Shown here piece after piece: positions 1 to 7,007 of a DNA stretch of 15,113 bases. Made by a program: the position numbers and the translations under genes. A model generated the notes under the pieces. That model saw only the letters and a list, made by a program, of their open reading frames with translations. It had not been told where the DNA came from and did no database searches. Every line of letters starts with the position of its first letter. Position 1 is the first letter of the stretch. Source of the DNA: Ignavibacteria bacterium UBA6906 (GTDB lineage: Bacteria > Bacteroidota > Ignavibacteria > UBA10030 > UBA6906); contig DKBG01000165.1 of NCBI GenBank assembly GCA_002451155.1, positions 2,316 to 17,428 on the forward strand, in the 5' to 3' direction.

Positions 1-768
1 CTCCTCAGTGGAGCGCCGGTCCGTGTGGGGCCGGACAGGAAAGGAAGGGGACGGGCATACACCAATCGGGTCCATGATGACGGAAAAACAAGAACTGCCG
101 TCGAATATCACAATCAGGCGCTTCGCGCGGCGGGGATCGAGCCGACGGCGACGCGGACAGAAATTGTCCTGACGAAGTCGGAGCGGGATGCCGGACACGC
201 GCGGCTCGCGCTGACACTTGGCATCACCTCCGAACGGTTGGCTTCCACGCCGGTCGTCGGGATTCACCCGGGGGCCAGCTGGCCCGCCAAGAAGTGGCTG
301 CCGGACCGGTATGCAACGCTGGCCGATCGTCTGCGGAACGAGGCGGGTGCGGCGGTCGTGTTCACGGCAGGCCCGAACGATAAAGACGCTGTGGCTGCAG
401 TGCAGTCGTTTCTACCGCATCCGATTCCGGTTTTCTCGAGCCTTCCGCTGCGAGATCTGGCCTCGGTCATTGCGTCCTGTACGGTATACGTATCGAATGA
501 CGCCGGGCCGATGCATATCGCTCCCGCTGTCGGAACACCGACTGTTGGAATCTTCGGACCCGGAGAGGAACAGATCTGGTTTCCCTATGGACACGGTGAT
601 GGTCACCGTGCGTTGAGGAACGATGTCCCCTGCCATCCCTGTCATCTCGACTTCTGCAACAGGCCGGGGGAAGGATATATGGAGTGCATGAAGCTCCTCA
701 CCGTTGACGAGGTCTTTGGCGTCGTCGTGCGGAGGATCGAGCGGTTCAGGGGTACAGTCCCGCATTGA
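1..768 (+). CDS. Glycosyltransferase family 9 (LPS heptosyltransferase type), 5'-truncated by window edge
   Basis: This gene probably transfers a heptose or related sugar from a nucleotide-activated donor onto the growing LPS core at the inner face of the cytoplasmic membrane. The frame is open from base 1, and the first visible residues (APVRVGPDRKGRG, followed by YTNRV) match the middle of the N-terminal GT-B domain. The true start therefore lies upstream; a GTG at 25 is in frame but internal. The C-terminal donor-binding domain begins with HPGASWPAKKW (H codon at 265). The hallmark SNDAGPMHIA (codons 493-522) is followed by GTPTVGIFGP. The C-terminal end carries a Cys pattern typical of heptosyltransferases, with Cys codons at 631, 640, 655 and 685. 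About 255 residues are visible, while the family usually has about 340-350. Family assignment is secure. The exact acceptor (WaaF, WaaC or another core or glycan step) cannot be decided. Confidence 0.88.
   Translation, partial: LLSGAPVRVGPDRKGRGRAYTNRVHDDGKTRTAVEYHNQALRAAGIEPTATRTEIVLTKSERDAGHARLALTLGITSERLASTPVVGIHPGASWPAKKWLPDRYATLADRLRNEAGAAVVFTAGPNDKDAVAAVQSFLPHPIPVFSSLPLRDLASVIASCTVYVSNDAGPMHIAPAVGTPTVGIFGPGEEQIWFPYGHGDGHRALRNDVPCHPCHLDFCNRPGEGYMECMKLLTVDEVFGVVVRRIERFRGTVPH
592..610 (+). repeat. Perfect 8-bp inverted repeat (3-nt loop) inside the glycosyltransferase gene
   Basis: CACGGTGA (592-599) and TCACCGTG (603-610) are exact reverse complements separated by TGG. The repeat sits in codons for a Gly/His-rich stretch (YGHGDGHR). 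It could fold as a tight RNA hairpin, but there is no U-tract and it lies well inside the coding region, so it is not a terminator. It may be a codon-level coincidence. Confidence 0.5.
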
Positions 769-794
769 TTTTCTCTCCAATTTTGGTGTACCTT
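765..794 (+). promoter_or_regulatory. Predicted promoter for the enolase block
   Basis: TTGATT (765-770), an 18-bp spacer and TACCTT (789-794) resemble a housekeeping sigma promoter. The -35 element overlaps the TGA stop codon (766-768) of the preceding glycosyltransferase. Transcription would start near 801, leaving a leader of roughly 58 nt before the enolase start. The same TTG-N17/18-TAnnTT shape occurs before several other genes in this window, which strengthens the call. The 90 bases between the two genes hold no other clear element apart from the ribosome binding site. Confidence 0.5.
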
Positions 795-846
795 CATAGA
801 TCAGGCCGTAATCTGCACCACACGTGACACACGAAAGCGTCGAACG

Positions 847-852
847 AAGGAG
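847..852 (+). promoter_or_regulatory. Strong Shine-Dalgarno site of enolase
   Basis: AAGGAG ends 6 nt before the ATG at 859. It is the best ribosome binding site in the window and fixes the enolase start. It also shows that this organism does use anti-SD pairing, unlike many Bacteroidota. Confidence 0.75.
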
Positions 853-858
853 AAGTGT

Positions 859-2148
859 ATGAAAACAGCAATTACGAACGTTGTTGCGAGGGAAATTCTG
901 GATTCGCGGGGAAATCCGACAATCGAAGTCGACGTCGAGCTGGAAACCGGGGAAATAGGCCGGGCAGCGGTGCCAAGCGGCGCCTCAACCGGAGAGAACG
1001 AGGCGGTTGAACTACGGGATGGAGACAAGCTCCGCTACCAGGGCAAAGGGGTGTTGAATGCGGTTGACCATGTGAACAACACAATCGCGGAAGAGATTAC
1101 GGGATTTGACGCCCTCGATCAGGTTGCCATTGACACGATGATGATTCAGCTGGACGGGACGCCGACCAAGTCCCGGCTGGGGGCGAACGCAATTCTGGGA
1201 GTCTCCCTGGCAACCGCGAAGGCTGCGGCGCGGGCAGTCGGTCTTCCGCTGTACCGCTATATTGGCGGCACGGGAGCCAGGTCACTTCCGGTTCCCATGA
1301 TGAATATCTTGAATGGGGGAAAGCACGCCGACAACAATGTTGACTTTCAGGAATTCATGATTGTCCCGGCTAACGCCAGAACCTTTGCGGAATCATTGCG
1401 GATGGGTGTCGAAGTATTCCACGCTCTGAAGTCTGTCCTCCACGCAAGGGGGTACAACACGGCGGTGGGTGATGAAGGGGGTTTTGCCCCGAATCTGAAG
1501 TCAAACGAGGAAGCGGTTGAGGTAATTCTGGAGTCGATCGCGAAGGCCGGCTACGCAGCCGGAAAAGATGTGTTCCTCGCGCTTGATCCCGCGTCGAGTG
1601 AGTTCTTTGAGAAGGGGAAGTATGTCTTTTCCAAATCCGACAAGTCATCAAAAACCTCCGACCAGATGGTGGAATTCTATGCGGGATGGGTACGGCAGTA
1701 TCCGATCATCTCGATCGAGGATGGCATGGCGGAGGGAGACTGGGACGGCTGGAAGGCACAGACGGTTGCCCTTGGCGGAAAGGTCCAGCTGGTTGGCGAC
1801 GATCTGTTTGTGACGAATACGGAATTTCTCAAGAAGGGGATAGCGCTCGGCGTTGCCAACTCGATTTTGGTGAAGGTGAATCAGATCGGCACGCTGACGG
1901 AGACACTGGAGGCAATCGAGATGGCGAAGCGTGCGGGCTACTCCAGCGTCATCAGCCACCGCTCCGGGGAAACAGAGGACACCACGATTGCCGACATCGC
2001 GGTTGCAGCAAACGCGGGTCAGATTAAGACAGGGTCTGCAAGCCGTACGGACCGGATCGCAAAGTACAATCAGCTTCTCCGCATCGAGGAGGAACTCGGG
2101 GCCGATGCACTCTTCCCCGGGCTGTCCGCCTTCCCGCGACTGGGGTAG
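859..2148 (+). CDS. eno: Enolase (phosphopyruvate hydratase)
   Basis: Enolase interconverts 2-phosphoglycerate and phosphoenolpyruvate in cytoplasmic glycolysis and gluconeogenesis. The 429-residue length is typical of bacterial enolases. The N-terminal domain opens with AREILDSRGNPT and carries the mobile loop SGASTGE (40-46). Within the TIM-barrel domain, H156 and E165 lie in GGKHADNNVDFQEFMI and the catalytic acid E206 in DEGGFAPN. The Mg ligands are D243 (LALDPAS), E287 (SIEDGMAE) and D314 (VGDDLFVTN), and the catalytic base is K339 in LVKVNQIGTL. SHRSGETED and GQIKTGSASRTDR follow, binding the substrate phosphate. Every expected active-site residue is present. The start is set by a strong AAGGAG. 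The hexomutase gene begins 31 bp downstream on the same strand, suggesting co-transcription. Confidence 0.98.
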   Translation: MKTAITNVVAREILDSRGNPTIEVDVELETGEIGRAAVPSGASTGENEAVELRDGDKLRYQGKGVLNAVDHVNNTIAEEITGFDALDQVAIDTMMIQLDGTPTKSRLGANAILGVSLATAKAAARAVGLPLYRYIGGTGARSLPVPMMNILNGGKHADNNVDFQEFMIVPANARTFAESLRMGVEVFHALKSVLHARGYNTAVGDEGGFAPNLKSNEEAVEVILESIAKAGYAAGKDVFLALDPASSEFFEKGKYVFSKSDKSSKTSDQMVEFYAGWVRQYPIISIEDGMAEGDWDGWKAQTVALGGKVQLVGDDLFVTNTEFLKKGIALGVANSILVKVNQIGTLTETLEAIEMAKRAGYSSVISHRSGETEDTTIADIAVAANAGQIKTGSASRTDRIAKYNQLLRIEEELGADALFPGLSAFPRLG

Positions 2149-2179
2149 CTGCGAATCGAATACGAAAAGGATACCGATA

Positions 2180-3583
2180 ATGCCCACACCAATCACGTTC
2201 GGCACAGACGGCTGGCGCGCCGTCATTGCGGACGATTTCACGTTTGCGAACCTCGAACGGGTTGCATTGGCAACGGCGAGGTTCTTTAAAGGTCGGAAGA
2301 AGATCCGGAACGGCCTTATCATCGGGTACGACGCCCGGTTTCTGTCCAGGGAGTTTGCAGAGAAGGTTGCGGAGGTGATTGCCGGAACCGGAATCACGGT
2401 GAAGCTTGCGGACAGCATCGTCAGTACGCCGATGGTGTCATTGATGACCAGGCTTGAGAATGCGGCGGGGGGGGTGGTTATTACTGCAAGCCACAATCCT
2501 GCGAAGTACAACGGATTCAAGATCAAGGGCGACTACGGAGGGCCGGCCCACCCCGAGATGGTCGCAAGTGTGGAGAAGCAGCTGGCCAGGGTCCTGAAGC
2601 TGAAGAAGGTTCCCGGTCCGGCGCCCGGCCTGGACCGGCTCATCCGAAAGGGAAAGGTCGTTGCGCTCAGCATGAAGCAGCGGTATGTCGATGATCTTGC
2701 AGCGAAGGTCGACCTGGCGCGGATTCAGAGTGCCGGTATCAGAATTCTGTACGATGCAATGCACGGTGCGGGAATGGGCGTTCTCCCCCTTCTTGTCCCC
2801 GGCGTTGAGGAGATCAGGGCGGACTACAACCCGTCGTTCGGGGGAGCGAATCCGGAACCACTTGCGCAGAATCTTGGGGAGCTCCTGCGGCGGATGCATG
2901 AAGGCGGATATCATATCGGGGTTGCCACAGACGGTGATGCTGATCGTATCGGCGCAGTGGATGAGAAAGGGACCTTCGTTGATTCCCACAAGATCTTCTC
3001 GCTCCTGCTGAAGTATCTCGTGGAAGAGAAGGGACTCCGGGGGGAAGTCGTGAAGACCCTCTCGGTGACGCAGATGGTCGATCAACAGTGTGCGAAATAC
3101 GGACTGGTAATGCACGAAACGCCGATCGGATTCAAGTATGTCTGCCGTTACATGACAGAGCGGGACATCCTGATCGGAGGGGAAGAGAGTGGGGGGCTCG
3201 GCGTGAAGACGCATCTCCCCGAACGGGACGGCATTTTTCTCGGGTTGATGCTCTGTGAAATCATGGCGGTGAGGGGAAAATCCCTCAGTGCCCTGGTGGC
3301 GGAATTGACGGACGAATTCGGTCCTCATGAATTCCGGCGGGTGGATATGCACGTGACAGACCGTGAAAAGGAGGGGATCATGAACCGCTTCGCCCGGCCT
3401 GTGAAGGAGCTTGGGGGCCTTCCGGTGACGGCGCGCAAAGATATTGATGGCCATAAATTCTTTGTTGAGGGGGGGTGGCTCCTGCTGCGCGCTTCCGGCA
3501 CCGAGCCTCTGATTCGGGTGTATGCCGAAGCGGACAGCCTGGCGAAGGTCGACAGGCTTCTGCGTGCAGTCACCGATCGGTAG
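2180..3583 (+). CDS. Alpha-D-phosphohexomutase (phosphoglucomutase/phosphomannomutase family)
   Basis: This enzyme moves a phosphate between C1 and C6 of a hexose, most likely glucose, linking glycolysis to nucleotide-sugar synthesis. It has 467 residues, the normal four-domain length. GTDGWRA lies at the N-terminus. The phosphoserine loop is TASHNP with S104. The Mg loop is DGDADR (D251, D253, D255). The sugar-specificity loop is GGEESGG (333-339), and the phosphate-binding loop is RASGTEP (437-443). GGEESGG differs from the GGEQSGH typical of GlmM, which argues for glucose or mannose rather than glucosamine; that step is inference. I chose ATG 2180 because the conserved GTDGWR motif follows it directly and AAAAGG precedes it. 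The open frame runs upstream into enolase, but that part is not conserved sequence. Runs of 8 G (2467-2474) and 7 G (3469-3475) lie within the gene. Confidence 0.93.
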   Translation: MPTPITFGTDGWRAVIADDFTFANLERVALATARFFKGRKKIRNGLIIGYDARFLSREFAEKVAEVIAGTGITVKLADSIVSTPMVSLMTRLENAAGGVVITASHNPAKYNGFKIKGDYGGPAHPEMVASVEKQLARVLKLKKVPGPAPGLDRLIRKGKVVALSMKQRYVDDLAAKVDLARIQSAGIRILYDAMHGAGMGVLPLLVPGVEEIRADYNPSFGGANPEPLAQNLGELLRRMHEGGYHIGVATDGDADRIGAVDEKGTFVDSHKIFSLLLKYLVEEKGLRGEVVKTLSVTQMVDQQCAKYGLVMHETPIGFKYVCRYMTERDILIGGEESGGLGVKTHLPERDGIFLGLMLCEIMAVRGKSLSALVAELTDEFGPHEFRRVDMHVTDREKEGIMNRFARPVKELGGLPVTARKDIDGHKFFVEGGWLLLRASGTEPLIRVYAEADSLAKVDRLLRAVTDR

Positions 3584-3617
3584 TCAGCGTCCACGAGGCC
3601 GCAGGAGAACTAAAGCC

Positions 3618-4934
3618 ATGCAATCGACGATGTACTACACTATAATGCCTGATGGCACCGTGAAGCAGCTGAATCCCTTCACCGGCACGGAAGTCTGGGC
3701 GGTGGCGGGGCGGCGGGGTCGGCCCGTGGTCAATGAAGCTCCAGCAAGGAGCAAGCCGCTGGAGGTTCATCATCCGGAGGATCACTGCAGTTTCTGCGCA
3801 ACGCGGTATTTTGAGACGCCGCCCGAAAAATCCCGCCTCGTCATTACCAACAATCGCTGGGAGCGGCTCGACAATCTTCCGGCGGAGAAGTACTTTGATA
3901 CGACTGCGCAATTCCGGCGGACAGGGAATATGTTCGAAATCGTCACGCTCGATTACTGGCGGAAGAATTACGCATACAAGATCACGTCCTCGCGTCAGCG
4001 CTGGAAGGAGGAATACCTCGCCAGTGCAGCCGGGCTTAAGCATATCACCGACATCCTGCAGTACAAGCTCAGAAACGAGGGAAGAACCGAGGAGCAGATC
4101 GATAAAATGCCGCTCGCGGACAAGTTCGCGCTCGCGGATGCATTCTTCGGCGGCGCCCATGAAATGATCATCGCCAAACGGCACTTTCGGGATGGCGCGC
4201 AAACAGAGGCCGATCTGTTTTCCTCGGGCGATTTGAGCGAAGAGGAGCACTTCTGGTATTTCAAGCTCACCATCGACGCAATCCAGGACATTGTGTTGTC
4301 GAACAGGTATGTCCGGTATATCAGCGTGTACCAGAACTGGCTCAGGCCGGCCGGAGCATCCTTTGACCACCTCCACAAACAGCTGGTTGCCCTGGATGAA
4401 TGGGGAGCATCGATCGAGAACCAGATCACCATGGTGCGTGAGGATCCCAACGTCTTCAACGCGGTGGGAGCGAACTTCGCTGCGCACCACAACCTGGTCT
4501 TTGCTGAAAATGACCATGCATTTGCATATATCGGTATTGGCCACAGATATCCGACCATCGAAATCTACTCGCGGTCTCGGGCGGGCAGGCCGCACGAGCA
4601 CAGCGACGAAGAGATCAGAGGTATCAGCAATCTCGTGCGCGCGATTCACGCTGCAATGGGTGGAGGAATTTCCTGCAACGAGGAATGGTATTACACCCCC
4701 TTTGACGCGGTCTACAAGATGCCCTGGCATGTGTTGATCAAATGGCGGATCAATGTTCCGGCGGGCTTCGAGGGCGGCACGAGCATCTTCATCAACCCGA
4801 TGACACCGATTGAGCTTCGTGACCAGATGGTTCCGCGTCTGTATCGGCTGCGCGATGAGGGACGAATTTCCTGGTTGAGCATTGCGGAAGAGTGCCGTGT
4901 CGATCCGAATCCGCTCAAGTACTATCTGAAGTAA
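3618..4934 (+). CDS. DUF4921-like, galactose-1-phosphate uridylyltransferase-related HIT-superfamily protein
   Basis: The sequence resembles GalT-type nucleotidyltransferases, which use a histidine to carry NMP between a nucleotide sugar and a sugar-1-phosphate. It has 438 residues. A C57-x2-C60 pair (HCSFCATRYFE) resembles the zinc site of GalT. FDHLHKQL, with H251 and H253, matches the HxHxQ nucleophile motif of GalT/HIT enzymes. A His-rich stretch (AAHHNLVF, then GRPHEHSDEE) follows in the second half. The family is, to my knowledge, largely uncharacterised (DUF4921), and substrate is not readable from sequence. The phosphohexomutase 34 bp upstream suggests that a hexose-1-phosphate is the substrate; a phosphorylase or Ap4A-type activity is the main alternative. 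AGGAG (3603-3607) lies 10 nt before ATG 3618. ATG 3630 is a second possible start. No signal peptide or membrane segment is seen. Confidence 0.8.
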   Translation: MQSTMYYTIMPDGTVKQLNPFTGTEVWAVAGRRGRPVVNEAPARSKPLEVHHPEDHCSFCATRYFETPPEKSRLVITNNRWERLDNLPAEKYFDTTAQFRRTGNMFEIVTLDYWRKNYAYKITSSRQRWKEEYLASAAGLKHITDILQYKLRNEGRTEEQIDKMPLADKFALADAFFGGAHEMIIAKRHFRDGAQTEADLFSSGDLSEEEHFWYFKLTIDAIQDIVLSNRYVRYISVYQNWLRPAGASFDHLHKQLVALDEWGASIENQITMVREDPNVFNAVGANFAAHHNLVFAENDHAFAYIGIGHRYPTIEIYSRSRAGRPHEHSDEEIRGISNLVRAIHAAMGGGISCNEEWYYTPFDAVYKMPWHVLIKWRINVPAGFEGGTSIFINPMTPIELRDQMVPRLYRLRDEGRISWLSIAEECRVDPNPLKYYLK

Positions 4935-4954
4935 CTCCCAATCCCCGACCGCCC

Positions 4955-4996
4955 ACCCGCTCCCGCCGATCTCTCAGCGGGTGCATAGTTACCCGC
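4955..4996 (+). repeat. Three-arm inverted repeat with mutually exclusive stems before the ABC-F gene
   Basis: ACCCGCT (4955-4961) pairs perfectly with AGCGGGT (4976-4982) across 14 nt. The core of the latter, GCGGGT (4977-4982), can instead pair with ACCCGC (4991-4996) across 8 nt. The two stems cannot form together. There is no U-tract after either, so a standard intrinsic terminator is not supported. It could end the upstream transcript, stabilise its 3' end, or act as a switch. This lies in the 108-bp gap between the GalT-like gene and the ABC-F gene. Confidence 0.5.
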
Positions 4997-5010
4997 CCAA
5001 GGTCTTCCCA

Positions 5011-5034
5011 TCCGGCCGGAGATTTTTGTATATT
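5011..5034 (+). promoter_or_regulatory. Predicted -10 element of the ABC-F gene with an upstream 10-bp palindrome
   Basis: TATATT (5029-5034) follows a TTTTTG run and looks like a -10 element. The best -35 candidate is a weak TTCCCA (5005-5010, 18-bp spacer). The perfect palindrome TCCGGCCGGA (5011-5020) lies in the spacer and could be a regulator site. The -10 ends only 8 nt before the start codon, so the transcript would have little or no leader. Confidence 0.35.
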
Positions 5035-5042
5035 GAGGCCGC

Positions 5043-7007
5043 ATGATTTCCTGCGTGAATATTGCGCTCGCCTTCGGTGACCGTGCTCTGTTTGAGGACG
5101 TCTCGTTTCATATTGGTCCTCGCGATCGAATCGGCCTTGTCGGATCAAACGGAGCAGGGAAGACCACTCTGCTGAATGTCCTCCTCGGGGAAACCATTCC
5201 CGACTCTGGCCAGGTAACGCGGGCGCGGTTTGTGACGGTTGGATACCTTCCGCAAGAGGGGATGTCGGTGGCCGGTCGAACACTGTATCGCGAGGCGGAA
5301 TCTGCGTTCGGATCGACGCTGGAGCTTGAGGAGAGACTAGAGCAAGCCCACCGTCGCATGGAGACCCTGGATGAGACGTCGGAAGAATTTCAGGAGGTTC
5401 TCCAGATCTATGGTGAGTTGCAGCATCGGCTTGAGGTCTCCGATGCGTTCCAGAGAAAGACAGCCATTGAAAAAGTCCTGGCAGGTCTCGGATTCAGAGA
5501 AACAGACCTTCTCCGTCCCACCGAAGAGTTCAGCGGTGGCTGGCAGATGCGGATCGCGCTGGCGAAGCTTCTCCTGACCGAGCCCTCACTGTTGCTCCTT
5601 GATGAGCCGACCAATCATCTCGATCTTGATTCCCTGCAGTGGCTTGAGGAGTATATCCGATCGTATGAGGGTGCCGTGATGATCGTCTCCCACGATCGGC
5701 GGTTTCTCGACAATATGACATCTCGGATATTCGAGCTGAGCCTGGGGCGGTTGTCCGAGTATACCGGCAACTTCACAGCGTATGTGGGACAGAAAGAAGC
5801 GCGAAAAGATCAGATGTTGTCTGCCTACAGGAACCAGCAGCAGCAAATCAAGCAGACCGAGCGATTTATCGAACGGTTTCGATACAAAGCAACCAAAGCG
5901 CGGCAGGTACAGAGCAGAATTAAATCTCTTGAAAAGCTGGATCGTATCCAGCTGGAGAACGAAGAAGGGGAAATCCGATTCGCATTCCCTCCCGCTCCTC
6001 ACTGCGGGCGATCAGTCATGGAGCTGCGGGACATTGAGAAGCGATACGGATCGACGCTTCTTTTCCGGGGCCTTGGGCTCGACATCGAGCGGGGTGATCG
6101 TATTGCGTTTGTTGGTGTGAACGGCGCGGGGAAGTCGACCCTTGCACGCATCATTGCCGGCCTCGAACCGTTCGACGGAGGGGAACGCCGTGTCGGACAG
6201 AACGTGACCATTGCATATTTCGCGCAGCACCAAGCGGAGGAGTTAGATGCTTCATCCGACGTACTCCAGACGGTGGAATCGGTGGCGGTGGGGGAAAGTC
6301 GCAGGCATTTACGAACCCTGCTCGGGAGTTTCCTCTTTAGCGGTGACGATGTGTTCAAGCAGGTCAGGGTGTTGTCCGGCGGTGAGAAGAGCCGTCTGGC
6401 GCTCGCCAAGATGCTTCTCACACCAAGCAATCTCATAGTGCTGGATGAGCCGACAAATCACCTTGACATGCGCTCAAAGCGGGTCCTCCAACAGGCGCTC
6501 CTCGAGTATGGGGGAAGCTGTGTCATAGTCTCCCATGACAGGGATTTCCTTGATCCGCTTGTCACGAGCGTTGTGGAATTCCGGGAGGGTTCAATCAGGG
6601 GGTATCCCGGCAATGTCAGTGACTTCTTGGAGGCACGGGACCGTGAGGCAGATTCCGGTCCCCGGGTGGCTGGTGGAGGGACGAGTGGTATACCAGCTCC
6701 TGCCGGACGGGAACGGAAGCGTCTGGAAGCTGAAGAACGTCAGCGCCGATACGAAAAGACTAAGCCGATAAAGGAAGAGATAGCCCGGCTGGAGAAAGCG
6801 ATTGAAGACAAGGAGCGGCTCAAGGCCGACCTCGAACGCTCGTTGGCCGATCCGGCTCTGTATCAGGATGGCGAACAGGTCAGACGGGTCACTGCTCAGT
6901 ACCGTGAGCTGCAGGAGAAACTCAACGCGGACTATTTCCGCTGGAATACGCTTGACCGTGAGCTTGAGCGAATCAACGAGGTGTCTCGGGGGACGCAGAC
7001 ATCATGA
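5043..7007 (+). CDS. ABC-F family ATPase (ribosome-associated, Uup/YdiF-like)
   Basis: ABC-F proteins have two ATPase domains and no membrane domain. They bind the ribosomal E site to relieve stalled translation, and some give antibiotic protection. Domain 1 has Walker A GSNGAGKT (34-41), signature FSGGW (163-167), Walker B ending in D187-E188 and switch SHD (216-218). A basic, Gln-rich linker of about residues 245-320 fits the P-site interaction motif. Domain 2 has Walker A GVNGAGKS (358-365), signature LSGGE (444-448), Walker B D468-E469 and SHD (497-499). A charged coiled coil (about 555-650) follows a Gly/Pro-rich hinge, as in Uup/YdiF-type members. Both catalytic glutamates are intact. 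The 654-residue length is usual. The ATG at 5043 gives the normal N-terminus (MISCVNIALAFG). The stop overlaps the rRNA methyltransferase start. A housekeeping role is more likely than resistance, by inference. Confidence 0.93.
   Translation: MISCVNIALAFGDRALFEDVSFHIGPRDRIGLVGSNGAGKTTLLNVLLGETIPDSGQVTRARFVTVGYLPQEGMSVAGRTLYREAESAFGSTLELEERLEQAHRRMETLDETSEEFQEVLQIYGELQHRLEVSDAFQRKTAIEKVLAGLGFRETDLLRPTEEFSGGWQMRIALAKLLLTEPSLLLLDEPTNHLDLDSLQWLEEYIRSYEGAVMIVSHDRRFLDNMTSRIFELSLGRLSEYTGNFTAYVGQKEARKDQMLSAYRNQQQQIKQTERFIERFRYKATKARQVQSRIKSLEKLDRIQLENEEGEIRFAFPPAPHCGRSVMELRDIEKRYGSTLLFRGLGLDIERGDRIAFVGVNGAGKSTLARIIAGLEPFDGGERRVGQNVTIAYFAQHQAEELDASSDVLQTVESVAVGESRRHLRTLLGSFLFSGDDVFKQVRVLSGGEKSRLALAKMLLTPSNLIVLDEPTNHLDMRSKRVLQQALLEYGGSCVIVSHDRDFLDPLVTSVVEFREGSIRGYPGNVSDFLEARDREADSGPRVAGGGTSGIPAPAGRERKRLEAEERQRRYEKTKPIKEEIARLEKAIEDKERLKADLERSLADPALYQDGEQVRRVTAQYRELQEKLNADYFRWNTLDRELERINEVSRGTQTS

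Noticed and set aside
25..768. GTG at 25 as the start of the heptosyltransferase
   Set aside because: Conserved family sequence (APVRVG) lies in frame upstream of it, so the gene continues beyond the window edge.
1931..2179. N-terminal extension of the hexomutase into enolase
   Set aside because: The extension is read out of frame through enolase codons and has no family similarity; GTDGWRA follows ATG 2180.
1648..2526. Long minus-strand open frame over the enolase/hexomutase junction
   Set aside because: Antisense shadow of two firmly identified genes; no recognisable domain.
2438..3454. 338-codon minus-strand open frame
   Set aside because: Antisense to the hexomutase, whose motifs are all present; composition is His/Arg/Pro-rich as expected of a shadow.
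3570..4730. 386-codon minus-strand open frame
   Set aside because: Antisense to the GalT-like gene, which has coherent motifs and a ribosome binding site; the minus frame shows neither.
4955..4982. Intrinsic terminator after the GalT-like gene
   Set aside because: The stem is perfect but the loop is 14 nt and no U-tract follows; kept only as an inverted repeat.
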